A DNA stretch of 24,113 nt from Saccoglossus kowalevskii (taxonomy: Eukaryota; Hemichordata; Enteropneusta; Harrimaniidae), in NCBI RefSeq assembly GCF_000003605.2, contig NW_003132867.1, positions 77,372-101,484 on the forward strand. The letters run 5' to 3'. A program made the translations under genes and the position numbers. Shown here piece after piece: positions 11,101-19,629 of the stretch (position 1 is its first letter; every line of letters begins with the position of its first letter). Under the pieces are notes generated by a model. The model was not told where the DNA came from, did not search any database, and worked only from the letters and a program-made list of their open reading frames with translations.

Positions 11101-14100
11101 TCTCCACTTTGTGGGTAAACCTGTTGTTCTCCACTTTGTGGGTAAACCTGTTGTTCTTCACTTTGTGGGTAAGCCTGTTGTTCTCCACTTTGTGGGTAAG
11201 CCTGTTGTTCTCCACTTTGTGGGTAAGCCTGTTGTTCTCCACTTTGTGGAACAACCTGTTGTGTGCCACTTTCCTCAGGAATCTGTCCGAAGAGGTTTTG
11301 TTGCTGAAGTCCTGTTTCAACATTGGGCTGAGAGGCCTGTCCATAAGTGGTGTCAGAAGTTCCATCTTCTTTTGCAGCTTGCTGAATGTATTCATTCTGG
11401 ACTCCTTCGCCATAGCTAGTTTGACCAGGTTGCTGATATCCTGTCTTTACTTCTTCACTTAAGCCAGTTTGCTGACCATATTCAGTCTGAACAAGTTGTT
11501 GACCATATTCATTCTGAATGCCTTCAGGTTGGGCAGATTGACCATATTCATTCTGAACGCCTTCAGGTTGGGCAGGTTGACCATATTCATTTTGAATGCC
11601 TTCAGGTTGGGCAGGTTGGCCATATTCATTCTGAACGCCTTCAGGTTGGGCAGGTTGGCCATATTCATTCTGAACGCCTTCAGGTTGGGCAGGTTGACCA
11701 TATCCAGTCTGAACAGCTTCTCCATAGGCAGGTTGTTGACCATATGCATTCTGAACACCTTCAGGTTGGGCAGGTTGACCATACTCGTTCTGAACTCCTT
11801 CACCATAAACAGGTTCATTCAGAATGACTTCTGGATTGAGCAGGTTGACCATATTCAGTCTGAACACTTTCAGGTTGGGGTAGTTGTTGACCATATTCAG
11901 TCTGAACGCCTTCAGGTTGGACAGGTTGTTGACCATATTCAGTCTGAACACTTTCAGGTTGGGGTAGTTGTTGACCATATTCAGTCTGAACGCCTTCAGG
12001 TTGGACAGGTTGTTGGCCATATTCAGTCTGATCTTCTTGGTCATAATCAGCTTGAGGAGACTTTACATCATCACCATATCCTGTTTGGGCTGGTTGTCCA
12101 TATGCAGTCTGTTCTCCTCCATACCCAGTTTGGGAAGGTGGCTGTCCATATGCACTTTCTCCAGAAGCAGGAGGGACTTGTTGATCTCCAGTTGAAACCG
12201 GTGACACCACCTCATGAGCCTGCTGGTAACCTTGTTCAAGAGGAATATAAGGAGTTTGTGCACCTGTCTGTTCACCATAAGTGGATTGTGAATCTCCTCC
12301 AACTGCATTTGATTGAAAACCTTGTTCTCCACTTTGAGTCATACCTGACTGAAAACCATTCTCATCAGAAACGGGGAGACCATCATCATGTTCCTCTGGT
12401 GTTTTTAATATATCATCACCTAAAAGAAAAAGGCAAATTAGAGAAGTCAACTATCTTGTTTTGAGAGTTGATTCTATACAGTTTTATCATTGGAAACAAT
12501 TACACCCAAATGCATTACAGCTCTGCTGCAAAATTCTTTTATAACTTAATATTGATATGTATCCTTTATAATTCAAAAAATAACATTGATTTAGCAAGAG
12601 TCCATGGTGATAGTTTTCAATTATCAACAATGTGATGTTTTCTCTAATGATTGGACTGCTTTGAAATACTACTTGTTATTGTACAAGACTAACGTACATA
12701 ACAAATTTGATGATGAGTGTTGAAAATCTGACAGGATACATGCACCTGTGGGCTGAAATTGGCAGAGGCCTGATCAAGATCTTTACAGACACCCACCTTT
12801 GGGGCTGAAATTGGCAGAGGCCTGATCAACACTCTAGCAAACACCCACCTTTGGGGGTAGAAAGTGGTAAAGACCAGATCAACACCCTGTGGACACCCAC
12901 CTTTGGGGTAGAAAGAGGCAAAGACCAGATCAACACCCTGTGGACACCCACCTTTGGGGTAGAAAGAGGCAAAGACCAGATCAACACCCTGTGGACACCC
13001 ACCTTTGGGGTAGAAAGAGGCAAAGACCAGATCAACACCCTGTGGACACCCACCTTTGTGGTAGAAAGAGGCAAAGACCAGGTTAACACCTTTGTGAACA
13101 CCCACCTTTGGGCCAGAATGTGGCTGAGGCCACATAAACACCCTCAGAGACACCCACTCTTTGGGCAATAAGTGATACGGACTAGATTAATACCCTTGCA
13201 GACATCCACCCTTGGTACAGGGTTGTTCAATTGCAGAATGAGTGAACTGCAAGGCCAAGTATGGTATGTGCAATGGCATATATACTCCAATGCATGTAGA
13301 GATGCCCTTATCCCCTGTACTGTACACAGGTGGATTACAGAGCATTGGCATACAAGCCTAATTTTAATGGTGCACCACCAATCTTATCAAATTGATGAGA
13401 AGAAGTAGCCTGTAACACAAATTATGATTGGTTGCTAACTGTACAATAACTGAGCACAATACATGAATTCATTTGCTCACATGTAGTTTTGTACTAAGTA
13501 CACCGTCAAACCAAGCAAATGTCTACATCAGATTTTAATCAGTTTGGCCAGATTGGGGTACTAGTAGTCGAGGAGGATAATCATTTCACACATCTGCTAA
13601 TTTTGTAACCAAATTTGGATTTCTAGCATAGTTAATGATAGCAGTTTACAAAAGACTACAGAGATTGAATGACCCAGCAAGCTACAAGTAGAAGAAAAAA
13701 TGATACCTAAAGGACAGATTTTTTGCTCATATGAAAAAAACCCTACAATTCTTTACAATAGATCAATTTGGACTGAATAAGATGCTGTTCTTACATGTAC
13801 AATGTACAGTATGGCTTTTGTTTACAATAGAAAGATACATTGTATGAGAACGTACACTTAGGCTTATGCTTACATGTACATTATGGCTTTTGCTCCATCT
13901 GTCTCATATACATTCACACATAAATCTCACTAGCAAAGCATTTCAATCAGAAATTATTCAGCATAATATTGAGGCTGGAATAGACTAGCTCAGACATTGT
14001 AATTGTATATTTGTGCATCATATTAAAGCAATGATTTCACAGACATGGGTGATCATATTAGTCAAGTGTTTTGTGTTTTCTCTGTGTAAGTTTAGACCAC

Positions 14101-17100
14101 CACTGCCGTGATTAAAATGTGCGCCACAACTGTACAATGCAAGGATGAGGGAAAGACAATAAATGCACGGCAATAGTAATAAATGACTCAAAAACTGTAT
14201 GGTATGTTACTAAATACATGCATGTACATTTAACTTTCAAGTCATAACATTGTATGCCCAGGATACCCATCATCAAATCACCTGACAACTTGGCCATGCA
14301 AAAGCTCTTTTTTTATTAATTCCTGGATCTGTAAATTATAGGTTCAATATTCTCTGCACATTTCCAAAAATATGCTGAAACGCCATAACATGTCCTGGTA
14401 ATACCATACACATATCTGGTCCTAATCCACCTTTCTGCATGTTACATGTGTTTGACACATTCACTTAAATTACCACAACTACTGTACTAGTTGAACTGCA
14501 TACAGCGTAATGTTGTATTGCATAATAACAGCATCTATAAATATACACATTCACAGCCAGCTGCATTACCCAATATTGTCAAGAACAGATTTGTGAAATG
14601 ACAAAAGAGGCTGACACATATTTTATGTTTTACTAAAAAAAATGTATTAAAAAATTACTGTATCGATTGTATTGCAAAGTATACATGTAATTTTTAAACT
14701 CTGAGAAACAATATTTCCTGACTCGCAAATTTGCAAACAATTTGCAGCCTGCAGAAATTATCACACAGTAAATAAATGCATTATCTACTTTCTTTATCAT
14801 CAATATATAAGTAATATATTATGTACACTTTGAATGGTTTTAAAAAAAGGTGGTTTGGAGTTGTACACTATGAGTGTTCATTACAAGCATCAACATTGTA
14901 TCCACTCTATGCTCAATATTATGGTTGATAAGGCATCCATTATAAGACATACTTTGAATTTGAATAAGTTGTAAATAAGAAATGCGATAACTGATAACTG
15001 TTATTTCAATTGTTGGTTAGCGATCTGGAAAGTTAGAATCTTTCAGGTGTGGGTTACATGTGCATTTAAAGAAGAATGTGTCAAAAAAAAAGTGTATTAT
15101 GCAGGTCAGACACAAGGTAGACTAAAGATTAGAAATGTGCATGGCCATAGTAGACAAGTGCAATGAAAGCATTGTACACATATGCAGGTGCAAAAGAGAC
15201 ATGCTATTTACAAGTTATAATGTAACTTAACCATACGAACAGCTCATGTTCAATACTTCATTTGCAGAGGTTAATCAGGGAACATATTACATTGTACCTA
15301 GTGTAAACACACATTTTTATTACATTCCTCTAATTATACATATTATGTCAAAATGATGTCCTCTTGGTAAATTATTATAAAATTATTACATACTTTATCG
15401 AACACACTGTTGATATTGGCCTGACATGTAGGCATGAATATTCATTTTGGTGGTCATGGTAACACTGTCAATCAAAGCTGTGCTTGCATTGTAGGCAATC
15501 ATGATAAACAGTGTGTGAAAATTTGCCAGCACCTTATCACACATTATGTCAACTCTTTGATGGCTGTCACTATCTGACGTTCCTGCAATTTGATTGGTAC
15601 TGACAAAAAATCGTCTGGGAAGTGAAGTGTTCATCCAATCAGAACTTGTGTTACATACCACTGTCTATAGTGAGACACTCTACTTAGAAAAAAAAAATCC
15701 TGAGACAGCTGTCACCAGCGTTCTCCCTAAAACCACTGTGGCGACATCAATGTGCATGTTATTTTACATAAAATTGCATACATTCGCCTAATTATTTTAA
15801 ACAGCAAGTGTAAAGGTTAATAATACTAATTAATTAACAATATTAATTTTAATCAAAATAACGCATATTCAGTGTGATATTATTTCAATTGAAAACAAAT
15901 TATCTGGTTGACAGTGCCCCACAATGTAAACATGGAATCCCAGACATTATCCTTTAATAAAGCAGCAACTTGTTTAAGTCTATAGTAACTAACATCACAC
16001 TAAATCATAGGCCCTCTTTATGGGTCCCTGTGGAATCTGTTTTTTTTACAAATAAACCAAGTACAGCTCTGCAATTTACACAAGTGTATGCGGTATATAT
16101 AACAACATACACTGTGGTCCCATAATTCCATGCTGCAGTCTTTGGGATTAACAGGTTCTCTTTATAAATGCTTTAACTTACTAGAAATCTAAAACAAGAA
16201 GCCATTCAGGTTTAACACAAATATGATTGAAAGTATTTGTAATCCACAAATGACAAGACTTGTGTTGTTATTATAAATGCAGAGATTAAATTCACAGATG
16301 GTCTCTAATAATTTAGTTTGTGCCACATCAGAAAATAAGCCAAACTCCATGCCTATCATAAACTTTAAAGTGCCCAAAACCTTATACAAATGTGATACTG
16401 CATCCAAAACGTTTTACTTGCAACAACTGTTAAATGAAATGGGACCTGTGTCTAACACACTGGGGCGCAAATTCCAATCTGTATTTTAGCTTATTCGGGT
16501 TGTTTCTTGTTTAGGGCAACAATGATATTTGAAATTATCTCAATCAACAATTTAAAAAATAAAATATGGCAATTATCATTGCGAACACCCAATTAGGTTT
16601 TGAAGAGCAACAAAACTATCAGATTCATGAGTGAGCTACTGCAGACAATAATTTTTCAAAACTCAGCAAAATTAATTTCTCATGCATCTCTTTCAAATAC
16701 CAAAGAATCGCAATATTTTTCATTATTCTCTCTGTCTGAAGCACAACATTATTTTTACCGATTTCAGTTGACAGAAGGATTTAAAGCTATTCATGTTAAG
16801 GGCTAAGATAAATAAAATAATCTATATTATTTAATTAATATGCTGGTAATTAATGATCTGTAGCTGAATGTAGTGATGATACTACATATAAATTAGATTT
16901 AGGAATTTTATAAATTAGAAAAGATCTATGTTCCAACTAAATCAACTATAAGTAAGAGAAAGACATTTGTTTGCAATGGGGTGGGGGTGGGGGTGGGGGT
17001 GGGGGGGGTCCTTCTAGAATAATCTGCCAATCGTTTATAAACTTTGAACCAGTAAGATATATAAATTTCTTTTCAACATTTGGTTGTGAAAATATTGTTC

Positions 17101-18246
17101 CACTAACACTCTTCAAATAAAGCCCCTAAATGAAGCCATACATGCTGTAGACATCTCAATATAATTGGTGATTAGGAAATTATCTACAATATATTGAACT
17201 TAAAAATGTATTAGTTCCCTAAGAGCAGGGATTCGTTCTTAGAGGATGTCTGTCCATGTTATGTATTATCTCTTGGTTAATCCACAGCTTAGAGTGAGAG
17301 ATGCAAGTGACAGGTGAAGTACATGTATTTCTTAAGCAAATATGCCCTAGCAAAATAAAGAAAACAAAACAACAGGTAGCAAAAAGAGAGCCTCATGGTT
17401 CGTATTTCACATGAAGAGAACGAGTCGCCAATGCAACATGCGTCATGCACAGGTGAAACAGTAATTTTGGAAAGTAGTTGATGGTGGTACGGAAATCAAC
17501 TTTCGGGAGAGAAAGAGTGGGTTAAGAAAACGTGCACATGCAACCCATCGCCAAGTTATTTGAATCGGCATACCGTATACAGGTAGTGGGGCATCGTCGT
17601 TGTACTGTTGCTGGGTTGGGAAAGCTTGTTGAGTCTCGGATGACATCTGGGGGACAACTGGTGGTGGTGGTGGGAGAATTCCTGTGCTTTCTAGTTTGCC
17701 AGAGCGTGCGGCAACAGTGAAAGCCAAGGCAGAACACACACCGTGAAGTTGCTGTCCGATGCCACAGAGCCGTTCACAGTTGAGATTGTCGGCGTCTCTC
17801 AGAATGCTAACAGTGGAATAGGTAAACAACTCGCCCCATTTCGAATCCTGGATAATATTACGAATATCATGACAAAGGTCGCTAATGGGACGTCGGTCCA
17901 TCTCGTCCATTTTTTGTTCGACCAACGGTATTCCTGCATGGCATATCGGTTTCGTGACTTCATAGAATGCTCGGCAAACGTCCGAGATCAAGCTTTGTGG
18001 GCTGTACTGCAAGTCACACACACGGATTTTGTCTGTGAAGCTACTGTACAGTTCAGAGGGGGGGAAAACACATTCATTTTCACGCCAAAATCTAATTGCC
18101 TCAGAACGAACATTCCAATCTAACTGACCTGGCTGTAAGTCCCGCTTGACAATTGGTGAACCAGTGATGAATTCCGTTGAAAGTACACAAAATACGACCA
18201 AAAACAAGAGAGCTCTTTTGACAACCGACATCATGAACACCGCCAT
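4966..18246 (-). CDS. TGOLN2: TGN38/TGN46 (TGOLN2)-KCT2 family trans-Golgi network membrane protein, spliced gene (overall model)
   Basis: Overall model joined from 18246-17574, 12419-10542, 7273-7154 and then either 5252-5148 or 5112-4966. All introns are GT-AG. The phases match: phase 1 between exons 1 and 2, phase 0 at the other two junctions. Order: signal peptide, eight-Cys domain, Tyr/Gln/Gly/Pro repeats, acidic Ser-rich stalk, one membrane span ending YHNKQK, and a basic tail with a Yxx(hydrophobic) sorting motif. Vertebrate TGN38/46 and KCT2 share the last parts (span, HNK[R/Q]K, then YQRL in TGN38), which identifies the family. Members cycle between the trans-Golgi network and plasma membrane and are retrieved by AP-2-dependent endocytosis. 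If the one-base frameshift near 11835 is an error, isoforms of 924 and 938 residues result; read literally, the frame stops after 425 residues, before the membrane span. I see no N-glycosylation sequon. It could equally be named KCT2-like; the identification rests on recalled vertebrate sequences. Confidence 0.85.
5113..5147 (-). promoter_or_regulatory. Polypyrimidine tract and acceptor of exon 4b, directly after the 4a stop codon
   Basis: In the 35 bases between the exon 4a stop and exon 4b the minus strand reads gacctattttgttcc then ttttttcttag. This pyrimidine-rich 3' splice site is at least as strong by eye as the one before 4a (gttcttttttag). Choice between the two acceptors decides which cytoplasmic tail is made. 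Confidence 0.75.
5148..5252 (-). CDS. TGOLN2: Exon 4a: alternative terminal exon, TGN38-like short tail with YQKL
   Basis: Acceptor gttcttttttag|ATTGTTGC in phase 0, then 34 codons and TAA (5150-5148). The tail opens IVAIVIEGR, is basic in the middle (NERRKTT), and carries the tyrosine sorting motif EYQKL, ending TQEIPEA. Rat and human TGN38/46 have IIAFVLEGK followed later by DYQRL at matching places, so this is the AP-2/AP-1 mu-subunit-binding tail. It lies 140 bp, acceptor to acceptor, upstream of exon 4b and has no internal donor before its stop, so its use implies an alternative 3' splice site with exon 4b becoming 3'UTR. Exon-level homology to 4b covers all 34 residues. Confidence 0.92.
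   Translation of the reverse strand: MVAIVIEGRNRANERRKTTNGTEYQKLTQEIPEA
5970..6107. repeat. 46-bp direct repeat, three units
   Basis: The units start aagccagcgaacctg (5970), aagccaccaaacctg (6016) and aagccaccaaacctg (6062). Each is followed by a tract close to caatatta.tgttaccat. Moderately diverged. Confidence 0.85.
6549..6863. repeat. 76-bp tandem repeat, four units, each with a small hairpin
   Basis: The block ttaagtgccattgagatggc starts at 6561, 6637, 6713 and 6789, an exact 76-bp period. Units differ at only a few positions. Each contains the inverted repeat TGCCAT-tgag-ATGGCA and the palindrome ACATGTACATGT at the unit boundary. Confidence 0.95.
7154..7273 (-). CDS. TGOLN2: Exon 3: transmembrane segment
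   Basis: A 40-codon exon with acceptor cttacag|TCAAAT and donor CAAAAG|gtaaaa, both phase 0. It encodes a short lumenal piece with an EEES cluster, then HHFLAYSLTAIILVMGAYVL, then YHNKQK as the membrane-proximal cytoplasmic sequence. The HHFLAY start of the span and the HNK[Q/R]K stop-transfer sequence match the equivalent region of vertebrate TGN38/46 (HFFAY and HHNKRK, from memory). This is the strongest evidence for the family. In TGN38 the membrane span itself contributes to Golgi retention. The intron phase fits both terminal exons equally. Confidence 0.93.
8848..9091 (+). mobile_element. TTAA-flanked MITE, copy 1
   Basis: Bounded by TTAA at 8848-8851 and 9088-9091. The termini are CCTTTTTACCACC and, inverted, GGTGAAAAGG. 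The interior shares long blocks with copy 2 (9634-9852), including caatcttctgaaggaaagtgcagactataaa. TTAA targets and CC-starting termini are typical of piggyBac-type elements; there is no transposase. An open frame across it on the plus strand is not considered a gene. Confidence 0.7.
9210..9392 (+). pseudogene. Inverted, diverged copy of the exon 2 3' part (pseudo-exon)
   Basis: On the plus strand, bases 9210-9299 align with the minus-strand exon 2 segment 10751-10665. Translated, the copy reads ASDNPHFTQQ..TTGEGSLVGENAVKSED where the gene has APENQQFTQP..TTGEGSLVGDNAIDSED. Identity is high over TTGEGSLVG and fades after GAGGATAG. The frame stays open to TGA at 9390-9392, but the later residues (LNFERSSCKLGLNLTEASK) do not resemble the gene. 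No start codon or convincing splice signals in phase flank it, so it is probably a dead duplicate. It points opposite to its host gene and lies between two MITE copies. Confidence 0.7.
9634..9852 (+). mobile_element. TTAA-flanked MITE, copy 2
   Basis: Same orientation as copy 1. The left flank is GTAA (one change from TTAA) and the right flank TTAA at 9849-9852. Its terminal inverted repeats are cleaner than in copy 1: CCTTTTTACCAC at the left and GTGGTAAAAAGG at the right. It is about 25 bp shorter than copy 1, mostly near the right end. Confidence 0.72.
10542..12419 (-). CDS. TGOLN2: Exon 2: repetitive lumenal region and acidic stalk (contains a frameshift)
   Basis: Acceptor cctttttcttttag|GTGATGAT and donor AAACAG|gtatgt bound a single long exon. 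It begins DDILKTPEE and passes through irregular YGQ-type repeats into 13-14-residue units such as YGQPAQPEGVQNE, then 16 units of about YPQSGEQQV, then an acidic Ser/Asp/Glu stalk rich in SED, SES and ESD and ending GKSSKQ. The composition (Q, G, Y, P, E, S) predicts an extended, disordered lumenal segment. Vertebrate TGN38/46 also has tandem lumenal repeats of about 14 residues, though with different sequence, so the layout is shared. No cysteines or N-glycosylation sequons were seen; Ser/Thr may be O-glycosylated or phosphorylated (inference). The frame shifts at about 11835, where one extra base breaks an otherwise continuous repeat; read literally the frame ends at 11815. Downstream of that point the long frame continues to the donor without stops. 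Confidence 0.85.
10831..11262 (-). repeat. 27-bp coding minisatellite, 16 units (YPQSGEQQV)
   Basis: Sixteen exact-length 27-bp units run from 10831 to 11262 (first unit plus-strand tctccactttgtgggtaaacctgttgt). Differences are few: an A/V choice at the ninth residue, one Gly to Glu, and changed edge units (VVPQSGEQQ at the start, a Gln run at the end). Near-identity of the units points to recent expansion or continuing homogenisation, so copy number probably varies between alleles. Confidence 0.95.
11395..12040 (-). repeat. 39-/42-bp coding repeats (YGQPAQPEGVQNE type)
   Basis: Older, more varied repeats of 13-14 residues beginning YGQ. The 11540-11815 part is mainly 39-bp units (YGQPAQPEGVQNE). 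The 11845-12030 part alternates 42-bp units YGQQPVQPEGVQTE and YGQQLPQPESVQTE, which makes an 84-bp higher-order duplication. Shorter relics (YGEGVQNE, YGQQLVQTE) and looser YGQ/YGG pieces extend on both sides. Confidence 0.92.
12740..13230. repeat. 51-52-bp minisatellite in intron 1
   Basis: Unit starts (the acccacctttgggg block) fall at 12740, 12791, 12843, 12895, 12946, 12997, 13048, 13100, 13152 and 13203. The central four are nearly identical and the outer ones are diverged. The 51-bp period keeps all frames open on both strands, so repetitive open frames here are artefacts rather than genes. Confidence 0.93.
16978..17008 (+). repeat. G-run array (GGGGGT)n, potential G-quadruplex
   Basis: Four-plus runs of five or more G separated by single T (gggg t ggggg t ggggg t ggggg t gggggggg). 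The G-rich strand is opposite to the transcript of the surrounding gene, so any quadruplex would form in the template-strand DNA rather than in the pre-mRNA. Confidence 0.7.
17574..18246 (-). CDS. TGOLN2: Exon 1: signal peptide and eight-cysteine lumenal domain
   Basis: Encodes residues 1-224 plus the first base of codon 225. Residues 1-30 look like a signal peptide: basic VVKR, hydrophobic ALLFLVVFCVL, then a small-residue end near TGS. A dibasic KR at 34-35 could be trimmed. Residues about 42-180 form an apparently helical, Trp- and Cys-containing domain with cysteines at 59, 77, 91, 102, 125, 157, 161 and 171, an even number that suits disulphides in the secretory lumen. A Pro run follows (about 192-196), then Gln-rich linker. 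I do not recognise the domain; it lacks the close CxxC start of saposins, and I know of no counterpart in vertebrate TGN38/46. ATG at 18246 is chosen because it sits in AAGATGGCGG beneath a TATA box; Met5 and Met6 are in frame and could also start a working signal peptide. The donor is TACG|gtatgc (intron from 17573), the local GT that gives the phase needed by exon 2. Confidence 0.85.
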
Positions 18247-18249
18247 CTT
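18237..18249 (-). promoter_or_regulatory. TISU-like translation initiator (AAGATGGCGG)
   Basis: The start codon lies in TAAGATGGCGGTG on the minus strand, close to the TISU consensus SAASATGGCGGC. TISU is known to direct accurate initiation on mRNAs with very short 5'UTRs and to bind YY1 at the DNA level. Its position 30-40 bases from a TATA box makes a very short leader likely here. Confidence 0.5.
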
Positions 18250-18261
18250 ACTTAGCTATGA

Positions 18262-18347
18262 GACGTGGAACCCTTATGTATTATTTATAGAGAATGGAAT
18301 CGTGACGTCATCGTTAAGTCGGGCACACCCGGTACCCCAGTGACGTG
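18262..18347 (-). promoter_or_regulatory. Cluster of three ACGT-core bZIP sites (CRE/UPRE type)
   Basis: Three sites lie within 90 bases of promoter: GACGTGG at 18262-18268 (minus CCACGTC), a perfect palindromic TGACGTCA at 18303-18310, and TGACGTG at 18341-18347. TGACGTCA is the CREB/ATF site; TGACGTG and CCACGTC are core forms bound by ATF6, XBP1 and CREB3-family factors. These factors control secretory-pathway genes, so regulation by ER or Golgi load is a reasonable inference. Confidence 0.5.
18282..18289 (-). promoter_or_regulatory. TATA box of the TGOLN2/KCT2-like gene
   Basis: The minus strand reads CTCTATAAATAATAC. With the usual 25-31 base spacing, transcription would start around 18258, leaving a 5'UTR of roughly 10-15 bases before the ATG at 18246. 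That agrees with the short-leader start context found there. Confidence 0.6.
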
Positions 18348-19301
18348 TAGCTTGTATCGTGCAATCTGAAAACGTATTTGATTTTAAATTCACAGCGACA
18401 GCTGTACACGATTGACACTGGATATGTATCGTGTCGTGTTTTACTATCATTTGCTTCTAGGACATTTTTCTTTCGTTTATAGATCTTGCCAGTAAACGTG
18501 TATAACTCTAATAGCCGTGTGTTATTATCATAGTCGTAATAGCGGTCACGCTCGTATATGAAAATATTTCTTCTTTGAATACATTTGGACCACTTGTGTT
18601 TCAGGCCAACTGAGCTCGCTAGTAATGTATGACGTTAAAACAAATCGACCATGTTGAATAATCAAAACAACACAACTATTTTTATTTAAAAATAAAAATA
18701 AAAAGACTATTTCTTTTATTTTTGACAGCTGCACTAACAATATTACAACTATGATTTCCAATGAAAAACACAAAATGGGCTGATATGTAATTGTTTTCCA
18801 CTTTCACTGATTTGTCCTAAATAACACAAATAACATAAATAAACATATATCATAAATTGTAAATTAATTGATTTCTAATATTATACTAATAAGTTATTAA
18901 AACAAAAATATATACGGTTCATGCGTTATTATATACATACATAAAAGTCCATATGAATCACGCACTTTAATAACAATATTATCAACGTGGCGATGACAAA
19001 TATATGCCGTGCATTATGCTAATTAGTGCCGCTACGGTGCTGACTCAGTTGCGATCGTGACCTTCAATTAATTATTGTATAATCCTTATACATGTTATTC
19101 GAGCAGGAAAACTGTATATTTAATAATGCACTTATAATATATGCCGTTCTCTGTCTGTCGCGTAATTAAGGCAGTGCCAGAGCACTACTAAGCACGCCTC
19201 GCAATACTTCCGACACGACACGACGCGACGCAACTGGCACACCCGGCTGGCACAGTCGTAATGATAGTATGAGATTGCCGCGACTAACGGCAATGAGTGC
19301 A
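18348..19301. other. Upstream intergenic sequence
   Basis: AT-rich; no gene recognised. A Maf-type site TGCTGACTCAG lies at about 19038-19048. A CpG-richer patch occurs at 19200-19260 (gacacgacacgacgcgacgc). Confidence 0.45.
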
Positions 19302-19423
19302 GACCGCTATGTAATACGTGATTTATTCGTTTTATTCGGGTTTCAAAACACACTCACTGATTAGTGCACTCTCACTATGCGATGCGACCACCCACAGCAA
19401 CCGACCACAGAGAGAAGCACAGT
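19302..19423 (+). repeat. Duplicated segment, copy A
   Basis: Shares gaccgytatg..gtartacgtgatttattc and ttcaaaacacactcactgatt at its left end, and gcaaccgaccacagagagaagcacagt at its right end, with 20464-20697. It lacks the 88-bp insertion found in copy B and so shows roughly the pre-insertion state, allowing for divergence. Confidence 0.8.
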
Positions 19424-19629
19424 CTGCATACTCCATCAATAAAATTATTGTAATGGCACACGTGGCGGTGTTCCGAACGCCACTATTCATCGCGACGTAC
19501 GCGTCATTGTGAGTCCAAAGTGATCAGGCGCTTAAAGAACGCAATTCCTGTAGTAATACGCGCCATGCCCCGGGTCATATCATTCAGCTATGCGTCATGC
19601 AATTTGACGGCAAAACATGCCATTTCCCA

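Larger units (their letters stand above)
12420..17573 (-). other. Intron 1
   Basis: Donor gtatgc at 17573 and acceptor ttttcttttag at 12420; phase 1. It contains the 51-52-bp minisatellite at 12740-13230, a G-run at 16978-17008, and otherwise AT-rich sequence with scattered ACATGTACA palindromes. Short open frames (for example 15661-15395 minus and 16277-16489 plus) show no recognisable protein and no matching splice phase. Confidence 0.8.

Noticed and set aside
10697-11413. Minus-strand frame with NNRFTHKVE repeats
   Set aside because: Alternative frame of the same repeats. The frame ending in GKSSKQ is the one that joins exon 3 in phase.
10737-11462. Plus-strand open frames with NLLFSTLWV and VVLHFVGKP repeats
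   Set aside because: They are antisense readings of the exon 2 27-bp repeats; a 27-bp period keeps all frames open. No start or splice signals support them.
11469-12464. Long plus-strand open frame across the YGQ repeats
   Set aside because: Antisense shadow of exon 2; ends just beyond the exon with no independent features.
12689-13171. Open frames with repeated GGCPQGVDLVFASFYPK and FGVERGKDQINTLWTPT on opposite strands
   Set aside because: Produced by the 51-bp intronic minisatellite; no phase-compatible splice sites and equal openness on both strands.
15395-15661. 88-codon minus-strand frame in intron 1
   Set aside because: No recognisable domain and no suitable acceptor or donor in phase with the gene. 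It may be remnant repeat sequence; kept out for lack of support.
17743-18123. 126-codon plus-strand frame opposite exon 1
   Set aside because: Antisense shadow of a well-supported exon with a signal peptide and matched splice phase.
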